Positions 33,363-43,147 of a stretch of DNA of 64,000 bases are shown in pieces. Source of the stretch: Cocos nucifera (taxonomy: Eukaryota > Streptophyta > Magnoliopsida > Arecales > Arecaceae). The first letter of the stretch is position 1; the number at the start of each line of letters is the position of its first letter. Position numbers and translations under genes: made by a program. The notes beneath the pieces are model-generated. The model had not been told where the DNA came from, ran no database searches, and saw nothing but the letters and a program-made list of their open reading frames with translations. The DNA lies in assembly GCA_006176705.1 (NCBI GenBank), contig QRFJ01000776.1, positions 408,953 through 472,952 of the forward strand, read 5' to 3'.

Positions 33363-35024
33363 TGTTAGATATGTGCCTTAGAAGCCAGATTGACTGACAC
33401 TTGTAATACACTTCTAAGGATAATTTTATAATTTTGATTATAAATTAATAAATGGGTTATTTTCTATCATAATGTGTATTTAAAATATCTATGATATATC
33501 TTTTGAGTTAATGGTAATGACAATTCATATTTTTAAGAAGTTAAAAATTTAAGATATTAATTTTCATAATTAACTCATAAACTACTTCTGATCGTAGGAT
33601 CATCACGAGGATGGTGATCGATTTGAAAAGTTGGTGTATGATCGCTTTCTTAGGATAGATGTATCTTGAGTTTACGGTATGGAGACACTGGAACGAGAGT
33701 ATAGATACTCATTAAAGAATGAGGGCATTGAGCGTGACCACCTTGAGTAGTCATAAGAAAGTCTACCTTCTCTTCGATGATTGACTCAATGCTGTAGTGG
33801 TGTGTATGATTAATTCTTTGACTTGAGGTGCATCGATAGTTCATCTTGAGGGTGTTATAGTTTGACTATACTATAACTCGATCTCCTAGCCAATCAAAAT
33901 CTTAAGATGTATGTTGGCTATAGCATGTTTATTATAGAAATTGGATTACACCAATAGGGGATCTATCTACCTCGGTAGATAAGGAGCAGCCCTATGATAA
34001 TCATGAGATTGAGTTCTTAAGCCCATGGCCATGGCAGAGTGAAGATGATAGAAAGAGTTTCTATTAGGATTTCACATTGGACTCGAATCAAATGATTAAT
34101 TCATATGATGGGTCTTAGGTTTGATAAGTTTACCTTAATCCTAATCCTGTCAGAGCTCAAGATAGAAGAATCCAATCACACATGTAACTACACCGAGAGG
34201 TTCGCTTTCAGTTATGATGGATTGCCACCATATACTGTTAGGTGTCACTATTGAATTTTGAGAGCAATTAGAATAATTTTGAAGATCGATCATTCTAATT
34301 GTATGAATCAGAAAAGTTTTGGTCCATCAAAAGATATTTTGATGATGTCGATGATAGAGATCGTGTCATATCTCATTAGCATATAGAACTAAACCTAACT
34401 AGATCACACAAATAAAAATTTAGATCTGGTGTCATCAATTGAGCTAATCCAGTTTAATAGATTTGGATTATATCTAATTAGGTTCAAGAAAATCATGCTA
34501 GCATATGATTGAGCCTAACTTTCTCCTTTTGTCGTCTTTCTGATTTGTCTCGATTGAGCTAAATTAGTTTGGGCTCATCTGAAAACTCTATATAGCTTTA
34601 TCCTGATCTGACTGGAGCTTGTCCTAGTCAAATAAGATAATGTTCTGATGAGATCAAGGCTTGTCTAGATAAAACCAAGCCTTGTCTTAAAATAAGCAAT
34701 AGGGGATCAGGACAAGGGTCGTTTGACCTGGTCTTTGCTAGAATTAAAGGAGAGACGTGAGCCCCCTTATTCTTATCAGAATGGCGCACATCCCAAGGTG
34801 TTTGTTATATGGAAAAGAGGTGGGTCTGTCCCAAATATTGTGTGCACAAGTCAGGGATCGGTGGAAGAGTTTGATTTGGAACAAACTCTTGAAAATTAAA
34901 ACCCACGCCACCCCTCCTTCTTATCTGATTATGTGTGGCACTTCTTGGCACCTTTTGGGTGACAAAACCTAATAAGATTAGGTATTTAACATGGGAAATC
35001 TGATGGAATTTTAGATTGATCAAG
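33363..35024 (+). repeat. E 5' LTR, left part
   Basis: Begins tgttagatatgtgcc right after the TSD and is parallel to 54488-56146 of the 3' LTR. Homology stops at attgatcaag (35024). The 3' LTR continues here with a 176-bp segment (56147-56322) that contains the TATA box and is missing from the 5' copy. Confidence 0.85.
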
Positions 35025-35118
35025 ATTATTTTGCTAATTAACAATTCTAAATAAATATCAAAATTATTTCATACACCGGTTTACCCTCCCCCTATCTTCC
35101 CCATTTTTATGAAGGAGA
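35025..35118 (+). other. Filler between the E LTR and D2
   Basis: About 94 bp of AT-rich then CT-rich sequence that matches neither the E 3' LTR nor the I LTR. It may be repair filler from the event that introduced D2. Confidence 0.45.
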
Positions 35119-36440
35119 TTTATTATAATGCCCTAGAAGCCAGAATTGGCTGACACTTGTAATACACTTCTAGGGGCAAAATTATAATTTTGACTATAAT
35201 TAATAAAATGGGTTATTTTCTATCACATATGTGTATTTAGTGTCTGTGATACATCCTTTGAGTTAATGGTAATGATAATTCATATTTTCAAGAGTTGAAA
35301 ATTTAAGACATGAATAATCATTATTAACTCATAAACAGCTCCCGACCATAGGATCATCACGAGGATGGTGATTGATCCGGAAGGTTGGTGTACGATCGCT
35401 TCTCTTTAGTAGATGAGTCTTGAGTCTACGGTGTGGAGACACCGGAGCGAGAGTACAGGTACTCGTTAGAGAACGAGGGCACTGAGCGTGACCACCTCGA
35501 GTAGTCATTAGGAAGTCTACCTTCTCGTCAATGACTGACTCGATGCTGCAGTAGTGTGTCTGGTTCTTTGACCTGAGATGCATCGGCAGTTCACCTTGAG
35601 GGTGTTATAGTTTGACTACACCATTACTCGGTCTCCTAGCCATATGGAACCCTGAGGTGTATGTTGGCTATAGCATGTTCATTGTAGGAACTGGATTGCA
35701 TCAAGATGGAATCTATCTACCTCGGTGGTAGAGGAGCAGCCCTATGATGATCATGAGAATCAAGTCCAGAAATCCATGGCCATGGTAGAGTGAAATAATA
35801 GAAAGAGTTTCTATTTAGATTTTCACATTGGACTCGAATCGAATGATTACATCATATGACAGAGACTAGGGTTTGACGAGTTCACCTTAACCCTAATCTG
35901 ATCGGGGCTCAAGATAGAAGAACTTAATCACACAGGTAGCTGCACCAAGAGGTTCGCATTCAGCTCTGATGGGTTGCCACCATATACTGCTAGGTGTCAC
36001 TGGTGGATTTTGGGAGCAATTAGAATGATTTAGATGATCGATCATTCTAGCTGTTCGAATCAGAAGAGTTCTGATCCATCGAAAGGAGTTTCGATGATGT
36101 CTATGATAGAGATCATGACATATCCCATTACCATACAGAACTGAACCTAACTGGGTCACACAAACAAGGGTTTGAATCTGGTGATCATCAATTGAACTGA
36201 TCTAGTTCAATTGATCTGAATGAGATTCAATTAGGTTCAAGGAAATCGTGCTAGCACTCGATTGAACCTAACGTTCTTCTTTTACTATCATAAATAAGTT
36301 GTCCTGACTGAGCCAAAGGAGTTTGTGCTCAATCAGAGGCCTTCATATGGTCTGACTGGAGGTTGTCCAAGTCAGAAAAGGTTGTCTTATTTGTAAGACA
36401 CATTACCTGCCATTTTTGGTCACCTGCCATTTCTTGTTCT

Positions 36441-36506
36441 TTGACTTTGGTCAAAAGTCTACCTTTGACTGGTCAAACGTTGACCATTGACCCTTTGACT
36501 TTTGAC
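36441..36506 (+). promoter_or_regulatory. Cluster of eight W-box cores (TTGAC) in the D2 LTR
   Basis: TTGAC occurs at 36441, 36465, 36480, 36487, 36495 and 36502, and its complement GTCAA at 36450 and 36472. Most are TTGAC[C/T], the binding site of plant WRKY factors. The cluster lies about 310 bp upstream of the TATA box. The same cluster is in element I but not at the matching place in E. It suggests stress- or wound-responsive expression, as known for Tnt1-type elements; the function is inferred. Confidence 0.65.
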
Positions 36507-36814
36507 CACATGTCATGCACCTATTGGAGAGCTGGTGGGGGCCTGTCCCCCTGCCAGAACCTGGCAAGGAGAAGGGCGCACGCCAAGGGTGGCGTGTGAG
36601 CCCAAGTAGGAGGCGCCTAGGAGTCCTTGTTGGACAAGGACTCCACCTCCCTTTTGGATTCCAATCAGAGTTCTACTAAGAATCCAGTTTGACTGGTCTT
36701 AGGCGCCCTCTAAGGAGGAATCCAGGGGTCTCTATTCCCAACCAATCAGATTTAGATCTGATTTCACAAAGGGTTGTGATTGGTTGAGAGGAAGAGGAGT
36801 TGGATCACAAGAGG

Positions 36815-36824
36815 TCTATAAATA
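36815..36824 (+). promoter_or_regulatory. TATA box of the D2 LTR
   Basis: The sequence tctataaata is followed 70 bp later by a CT-rich region. The identical box occurs in I, and E has tctataaata at 56191-56200. Confidence 0.65.
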
Positions 36825-37401
36825 AGACCCTGCGCCCAACCCTAAGATTCCAATGCTTCAATTTAGAAACCCATGCCCCAAGGCTGCCTCTCCCCTCCTT
36901 CTCCATGCCATAGTCTCTTCTCCCCTTGCTCTCCACGTCCAAAAGTGTTTTGGACTTTAGGTTGGTGCGATTCAGATCAAGGAGAAAGGCGATCAAAAGC
37001 AAGAAGGCTGCGCTGCTGCAAAAGGACGACTGCAGATCTTCAAAAGAGTTTTGAAGATCCTCCAGATCAGATCCAGATCTGATTTTTGGAGGTGTGATAG
37101 AGAAGAAGAGGATCTCCAGATCCAACCCGAGTGGATACCGGTAGAGGCCAGGCGCTTGCGTGGCTAAGATCCAGAACCTTCCGCTGCAATCAGGATCATC
37201 TACAGGGTAATAGGATTACCCAAATCAGGTAAATTAAATTTGATTTAATTTATCTTATTTTATTTTATTTATTAAAATAATAAGAATCAGATCTGAAACA
37301 TATCAAGATCTGATTAGGATCAAGAGAAAATTTTTGAAATATATCTCTTGATCTAATCAGATCTGAACGAACCTGGACCGGGAAATCAGGATTTCCCTTC
37401 A

Positions 37402-37415
37402 ACTGGTATCAGAGC
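37402..37415 (+). other. Primer-binding site of D2 (initiator tRNA-Met)
   Basis: The sequence actggtatcagagc follows the LTR end directly and includes the full TGGTATCAGAGC core. Confidence 0.87.
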
Positions 37416-39298
37416 CATGGTTCTAAAATTGTTTAGATCTGATTTTAATTTTATTTTAATTAGAAAATAAAGTGATTTCAGATGTCACATGAGATGTGAT
37501 CAGATCTGAAATCAGAAAAAATTAAAATTAAATGATTTGGATCTAAGAACATGAAGATATGCATGACTAGTTCTAGAATAGAATAGTTCTATAGAATAGT
37601 TTTGCATGTCTTTGATTTAATCTGATTAAATCATATTTTAGATCTTCTTATTTATTTTTCTATTATTTATTTACTGATTTTATTGATATTATAACATCTG
37701 ATAAACAACATCTAAAAAATAAAAATAAAAATTTAATTTTAAATATCATATGAGATATGATTGATGCATGTCTAGACTAGTTGTAGAATAGTTCTACATA
37801 ATTGTCTAGATTAGAATTTATTTTGATTAGATCAATTTAAATCTAATTTTTTAGATTATTATGAGATAATTTAGATCTGAAAACATATGCATGATTTGAT
37901 ACATGAGATGTATGCAAAATATGCCTTGATTAGATCTAAATTTGTATATGAGATATATGATATAGATCTATAACTGTTTTGTAGTATTTACATGTTCCTG
38001 ATTAAGGCGTTCCTCTTGGCCGTCCGGTCATAAGAACGAAGAAGGGTTTAAAGGCCCTCTCTTCCCATTCGATGGGGTGTTCTTATGACGTGTAGGGGTG
38101 CTGCGTGTTCGTCCTTAATCAGAAACCCAAAACTTACTTTCTGCAAAACCCTAGATCCTGAAACCCTAGGATTTATTGTGCATATTTTGTTTATGAACCC
38201 TAACTTAATTAAGAATTAAGTTTATGGAATATTAATTAGGTCTAAAATTGAGAATTTCAGATCTAAGACATATTCATAATACTGGGTTCGGGCTTGGGTA
38301 GCTCAATTAGGTCTAAGCGGTTGATCAAACCGAATCAAGAGTTGGTTAGATGGGATCAACAATGCTTAAATTGACCAGCCTAATAGGATTAAGTCTGGGT
38401 CAAGATCGAGTCACGATCAAGCAAGACCTAATTAGGCTCAGAGGTTAGAGTCTGGATTGTAGGCTAACCCAATTGGTTCTGACTCAACAATTTGGTGTCT
38501 AAGGTAAGTTTGGCACAGACGACCGACTGGTTTTTAATTGGAAGCTACTCGACCTGAATGCGTTCTTGTGCGAGTTAATGGCATATTCCTTCCACCGGTC
38601 TCACTTACCTGGCCATATCTGTTGACACAGTTCTGATCTGAGGTGGTCAATAATCCGAGCTAACCCATGCCACTAGGTTAGTCATAATTGTTATGACTAA
38701 GCCAAGTCTAGTTTAATGAGACCTGAATCAATTTCTCCCTAAGAAAAGATTAAGTCTGAGGTCTTCCACCATTGTAGATGTGCGGGCCCTTCCCGGGGTT
38801 GATTGTTCTCGGCTGGATACAGTGGCTCAGTTGCACCGGGAAGATGCAACCATGTCTATTAGGCATTGGATGCTATGGGCTGGAGGATGAGTTGGGCTCA
38901 ATATTTCGGATACGGTGAGAGACTCAATTAGGAACCCAGTCTATGCAAATGGTGGGTCTGACTTAACTAAGGAGTGGATCAATATTCCGGATACGGTGAG
39001 ATTCATGAATTAGAGACCAAGTTTGGGTGCACCATGATTAGAGAATCATTGAACAAGAGTTGTTCACTCATTGGCTAACCCATCACCAATAACTGTTAGG
39101 TGAGGTGATGAGTCAGTTGGTGAGACCGCACCACCCACTAGAAATCATCAATCGTGGAGATTTTCGCATCTCTACAGAGGGAGTGTAGGGATCCGAGAAA
39201 ATAGTGGGAGCTAATTTGTTTAAAAATAAAATCCCTAAACAAATTGGTCAAGTCAAAATTACAGTATCTAACTAGAATCTTTGACTCTCTACAGGAAA
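37416..39298 (+). other. Leader of D2 (about 1.9 kb)
   Basis: Long untranslated leader without coding frames. It contains a strong inverted-repeat block (38027-38089) and two near-repeats of ggatacggtgagagactcaa and ggatacggtgagattcatga (38909 and 38994 areas), and ends ctctctacag (39285-39294), a splice-acceptor-like sequence 4 nt before the gag ATG. The last 600 nt are also present in I up to the window end. Confidence 0.7.
38027..38089 (+). promoter_or_regulatory. Candidate folded RNA in the D2 leader
   Basis: GTCATAAGAAC (38027-38037) pairs perfectly with GTTCTTATGAC (38079-38089). Inside are AGGG/CCCT (38043-38046 with 38055-38058) and the hairpin CCCAT-TCG-ATGGG (38064-38076). This gives a three-way-junction-like fold, and related layouts occur in E and B leaders. 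Confidence 0.6.
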
Positions 39299-40140
39299 AT
39301 GTCTGCGTCCAACCCACTTGGCACGTATCCTAGACACACATAGACTGACTGGACCCAATTATAAAGATTGGCTCAGGAACTACAAAATTATTTTGGGTTC
39401 AGAGAAGTTAACACATGTTTTGGACCAGGACCCTCCCACCTTACCAGCTCGTCCATCCACTGAACAGAGAGCGTCTCTGGAAAAATGGATTGACGAAGAT
39501 AATAAGGCCAGATACTTACATGTTGGGCTCGATGTCTGATGAGCTCCAGCGCCAACATGAAGATATCGGGACTGCTCGCCAAATGTTGGCTCACCTGCAG
39601 GAGATGTTTGGTGAACAGAGTCGCGCAGCCAAATATCAAGTCACGAAAATGACTTTTTAAGGCTAAGATGCGTGATGGGCAGTCAGTCCAAGATCACTGT
39701 CTGACAATGATCAAGGACATGGAAGAGCTTGAGAAGCTCGGTGTGAAGTTGGACTTGGATCTGCAGAACGATATTATTCTGCAATCCTTGACTGATGCAT
39801 ATGGGCAATTCATCATGAATTACCACATGCATAAACTTCAAAATTCCTTGGCCGAGTTGAATGAATATGCTGGTTACCGCTGAGCTTTCTATGAAAGGTT
39901 CTAAAGGCTCAGTTCTTGCTATGGAACGGACTTCTTCCAAAAGAAAGTCTTATGGAAAGAAAAAGAAGTCTGTGAAAAAGCAAAAGGTAGAAGGATCAAA
40001 GAAGAAGAAGGCAGAACCGAAGAAAAAGGTCCGATGGCAAAGGAAAGTGTTTCCATTGCAACAGCGACGGCCATTGGAAGCGGAACTGCCCTACTTACCT
40101 GGCCACCCTGAAGAACAAGAAGGAAGGTCCTTCTGGAGGT
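39299..40140 (+). pseudogene. gag of D2 with frameshifts
   Basis: The ATG at 39299 begins MSASNPL. An extra base shortly after shifts the frame, and the main text continues from 39318 (MARILDTHRLTGPNYKDWLRNYKI). Further single-base insertions occur relative to I (near 39513, 39648, 39860 and 40030), together with a TGA in the KRLFKAK block that I shares. Blocks present are the capsid-like UBN2 region (LEKWIDEDNKARY, QRQHEDIGTARQML), MHKLQNSLAEL, a lysine-rich tail and the zinc knuckle CFHCNSDGHWKRNC (40048-40089), intact in CCHC spacing. In a live element Gag forms the particle that packages the RNA. Confidence 0.85.
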
Positions 40141-41640
40141 ATGCTCGTTATTGAGTCTAACCTTACGGTTTCTTCTGCATCCAGTTGGGTGCTTGACTCT
40201 GGTTCTAGTGCTCATCTGTGCACTTCTATGCAGGGTCTTGAGGATAGCAGGAGGCTGAGGGATGGAGACATGATCCTACGCATCGGTAATGGAGCAAGAG
40301 TTGCTGCAGTAGCCGTGGGAACATACCCTCTTCGATTACCATCTGGTTTAGACTTAGTTTTAAAAGACTGTTATTATGTGCCTGCAGCTAGCAGGAATTT
40401 GATTTCTGTTTCATGCTTAGCACAAGAAGGTTATGTGATCACCTTCTTTAAGGACCATTGTAACATTCTTTATGAAAGAAATAAAATTGCAAATGGTTTC
40501 CTTATTAATGGTCTTTATCAGTTACATATTGATGTACCTGTTTTAACTATCGAGCAAAACGTGAATGCCAAACGACCTAGGGATAGTCCAAACGACAGAT
40601 ATCTATGGCACCTGAGATTAGGTCATATAGCAGAAGATAGGATTAACAAATTGGAGAAAAATGGGCTATTGAGTCCATTGACTTTTGAGTCATATCCAAC
40701 TTGTGAATCTTGTCTTCAAGGCAAAATGACTAAACTCCCTTTTGTTGGACATGGGGAGAGGGCCACAGATCTCCTTGCCCTAGTACATACTGATGTGTGC
40801 GGCCCATTTGATGTGCCGGCTAGAGGCAATTTTGTCTACTTCATTACCTTTACCGATGATCTGTCTAGGTATGGGTATGTGTATCTTATGAGACACAAGT
40901 CTGAAGCTTTTGAAAAGTTCAAAGAATTCAGACATGAAGTAGAAAAACAAACTGGAAAACCCATTAAGGTTCTTCGATCAGATCGAGGAGGTGAATACCT
41001 TAGCCGGGAAAATTCCTAGACTATCTTAAGGAAAATGGCATAGTCTCTCAATGGACTCCACCAGGAACACCTCAACTCAACGGGGTTTCAGAACGGAGAA
41101 ATCGGACTCTATTGGATATGGTTCGATCCATGATGAGCTTCACAGACCTCCCTGATTTTCTTTGGGGACACTTCATTGTTAACTTCAATCTATCTTACTG
41201 AATAGGGTTCCCTCTAAAACCGTTCCTACCACACCGTATGAGATATGGCACGGTAAGAAACCAAGTCTGAGTCATCTCAGAATTTGGGGTTGTCCGGCTC
41301 ATGTCAAAAGACAACAAGCGGACAAGTTAGAGTTTAGGTCCTTTAGAGCTCGATTCATAGGATATCCTAAAGAGTCATTAGGATACTATTTCTACATTCC
41401 AGAAGACCACAATGTGATTGTGAGTCGACATGCCATCTTTCTTGAAAAATAGTTTATTCAAGATAGTGGCATTGGAAAGCAGATTAAGCTTGATGAGAAA
41501 GTCTCACAAGCAGAACGAGCTAAGGACCAAGTGGAACCAAATCAGGTTGAGCCAATAAGAACACTACCTCCTCCACCTCGTAGATCGGAAAGAGTTTTCC
41601 CGTCCCCCTGAAAGATACTTAGGTATTATTTCAGAGGATG
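40141..41640 (+). pseudogene. Protease and integrase of D2
   Basis: A 292-codon open stretch (40141-41019) holds the protease active site VLDSGSSAH (about 40188-40215), the GAG-pre-integrase zinc region (LWHLRLGH, then CESCLQGKM) and the integrase core with HTDVCGPF, FTDDLSRYGYVYL and LRSDRGGEY. Two extra bases near 41008 shift the frame. Integrase continues in other frames with NGVSERRNRTLLD (third acidic residue) and the C-terminal PYEIWHGKKPSLSHLRIWGC block to about 41450, then a linker with PPPPRRSERVFP. The catalytic triad is present, so only the frame is broken. Confidence 0.85.
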
Positions 41641-41648
41641 TAGAGGAA

Positions 41649-42317
41649 ATGTTCCTCATAGGTAATGGTGCTCATGGTGATGATCCCAAAACCTACAACG
41701 AGGCGATATCAGATATCGACTCCGAGAAATGGCTTGAGGCAATGAAGTCAGAAATTGACTCGATGCACTCAAACCAAGTCTGGACCTTGGTAGATCCACC
41801 AGAAGGTATAGTACCTATTGGGTGTAAATGGATCTTCAAGAGAAAGATTGGTGCAGATGGGAATGTGGAGACATTCAAGGCTAGACTAGGTGGCAAAAGG
41901 TTATAGTCAACGCGAAGGCATTGACTATCAGGATACCTTTTCCCCGGTAGCTATGCTAAAATCCATCCGCACATTGCTTGCTGTTGCAGCCTATTTCGAT
42001 TATGAAATATGGCAAATGGACGTGAAAACGGCATTCCTAAATGGATATCTTGAGGAAGATATCTATATGGAACAGCCGCTAGGTTTCACATCCAGTGATG
42101 ATGATCATAAGGTATACAAGCTGCAAAGGTCCATATATGGACTTAAGCAAGCATCTCAGAGCTGGAATACTCATTTTAATGATGTGATCAAAATGTTTGG
42201 TTTCATCAAAAATGAGGAGGAGGTATGTGTCTTCAAAAAGGTCAGTGGGAGCGCTATTGTCTTCCTCGTATTATACGTGGATGACATCCTTCTTATTGAA
42301 AATGATATTCCCATGTA
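41649..42317 (+). pseudogene. Reverse transcriptase of D2, truncated after the active site
   Basis: Two overlapping frames (41649-41906 and 41890-42324) are split by one inserted base near 41889 (ctaggtggc; I has ctagtggc). They encode WLEAMKSEIDSMHSNQVWTLVDPP, KWIFKRKIGADGNVE, QMDVKTAFLNGYLEEDIYM, IYGLKQASQSWN and the active site LYVDDILLIENDIPM. The text ends there: connection and RNase H are absent, and unrelated LTR sequence starts at 42318. Non-functional. Confidence 0.85.
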
Positions 42318-42691
42318 CGGGTGATCTTCAAAAGAAAAAATTTTGAAGATCCTCCAAATCAGATCCAGATCTGATTTTTAGAGAAAAGAAAGAGAAGAAG
42401 AAGGTTTCCAGATCCAGCCCGAGTGGATACCGGTAGAGGCCAAGCGCTTGCGTGACTAGATCCAGAACCTCAGAGCTTCGGTAGGATCATCAATGGATAA
42501 TCAGATTATCCAAAATCAAAATAAAATTAATTCAAAATTAATTTAATTTAAGTTTTTTATTTATCAGATCATAAAATCAGATCTAAAAAGTGTCAGATCT
42601 GATTAGGATCTAAGAGAAAATTTTTGAAATATACCTCTCGATTCAATCAAATCTAAATGAATCTGATCCAGAAAATCAAGATTTCCCTTCA
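42318..42691 (+). repeat. LTR relic of the D2/I family abutting truncated D2
   Basis: Matches the last 370 bp of the D2 LTR (37035-37401) and ends in the canonical gatttcccttca, but has many substitutions and indels compared with D2 and I. It is therefore probably not D2's own 3' LTR but an older element's end. After it, at 42692, the E LTR resumes. Confidence 0.75.
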
Positions 42692-43133
42692 AAATCTACG
42701 ATCAAGTGTTGAGAGCGGTGCTGCAAAAATCAAGTCAAGAAGTTGCTGATCAAGAGATGAACATGCAACCTTCTCAAATTATTTTGAAGGTTCTTTAGAT
42801 CAGATCCAGATATAATATTTGGAGAAAAGATTCATGAGGAGAAGACGTCTAGATCCTACCCAAGTAGATATTGGTAGAGGCCAGGCACGTGCGTGGCTCC
42901 TTCCAGAACCTCAAGATAGATCAGGATTATTATAGGATGATCTGATTATCCAAAATAAGGTATGAAATTTAAATTAGATTTAATTTTATTTTAATCTTAA
43001 TATTAGATCTTAAAGGATCAGATTTGAGTTGTCTCAAATCTGATTATGATCTTAGAAGAAAATTTTTAAAATATTTCTTCAGATCTAATCAGATCTGAAC
43101 GATCCTGTGCTGGAAAATAGGATTTTTTCTTCA
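42692..43133 (+). repeat. E 5' LTR, right part
   Basis: Parallel to 56323-56764 of the 3' LTR (aaatctacgatcaagtgttg... to ggattttttcttca). It is followed directly by the primer site. Confidence 0.85.
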
Positions 43134-43147
43134 ACTGGTATCAGAGC
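43134..43147 (+). other. Primer-binding site of E (initiator tRNA-Met)
   Basis: The sequence actggtatcagagc directly follows the LTR end. Confidence 0.87.

Larger units (their letters stand above)
35119..37401 (+). repeat. 5' LTR of D2 (about 2.28 kb)
   Basis: Ends ggatttcccttca before the primer site. It matches the I LTR (57351-59620, reverse) nearly perfectly. Contents: a divergent U3, a W-box cluster (36441-36506), a TATA box (36815-36824) and a CT-rich start region (36890-36920). Small frames on either strand (for example 35893-36159 minus, repeated in I at 58575-58841) are conserved only because the copies are near-identical. Confidence 0.88.
35119..42317 (+). mobile_element. Copia element D2, truncated; nearly identical to element I
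   Basis: Contains a 5' LTR (35119-37401), primer site, leader, gag, protease, integrase and half of RT, then stops abruptly at 42317. It has no proper first LTR bases (ttattataatg instead of tgttagatatatg) and no visible TSD. Corresponding regions of reverse element I (57351-64000) match it almost base for base, including long LTR stretches, so the two copies are young or recently homogenised. The lack of both clean ends fits capture during break repair or recombination better than ordinary insertion. Confidence 0.82.

Noticed and set aside
35893..36159. 88-codon minus-strand frame in the D2 LTR, identical at 58575-58841 in I
   Set aside because: Identity reflects the near-identity of the two LTR copies. 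The matching E LTR regions do not keep the frame, and no domain is seen.
39388..39940. Minus-strand frames of 83-85 codons over D2 gag
   Set aside because: Shadows of the well-supported plus-strand gag; equivalent shadows recur opposite gag in I.
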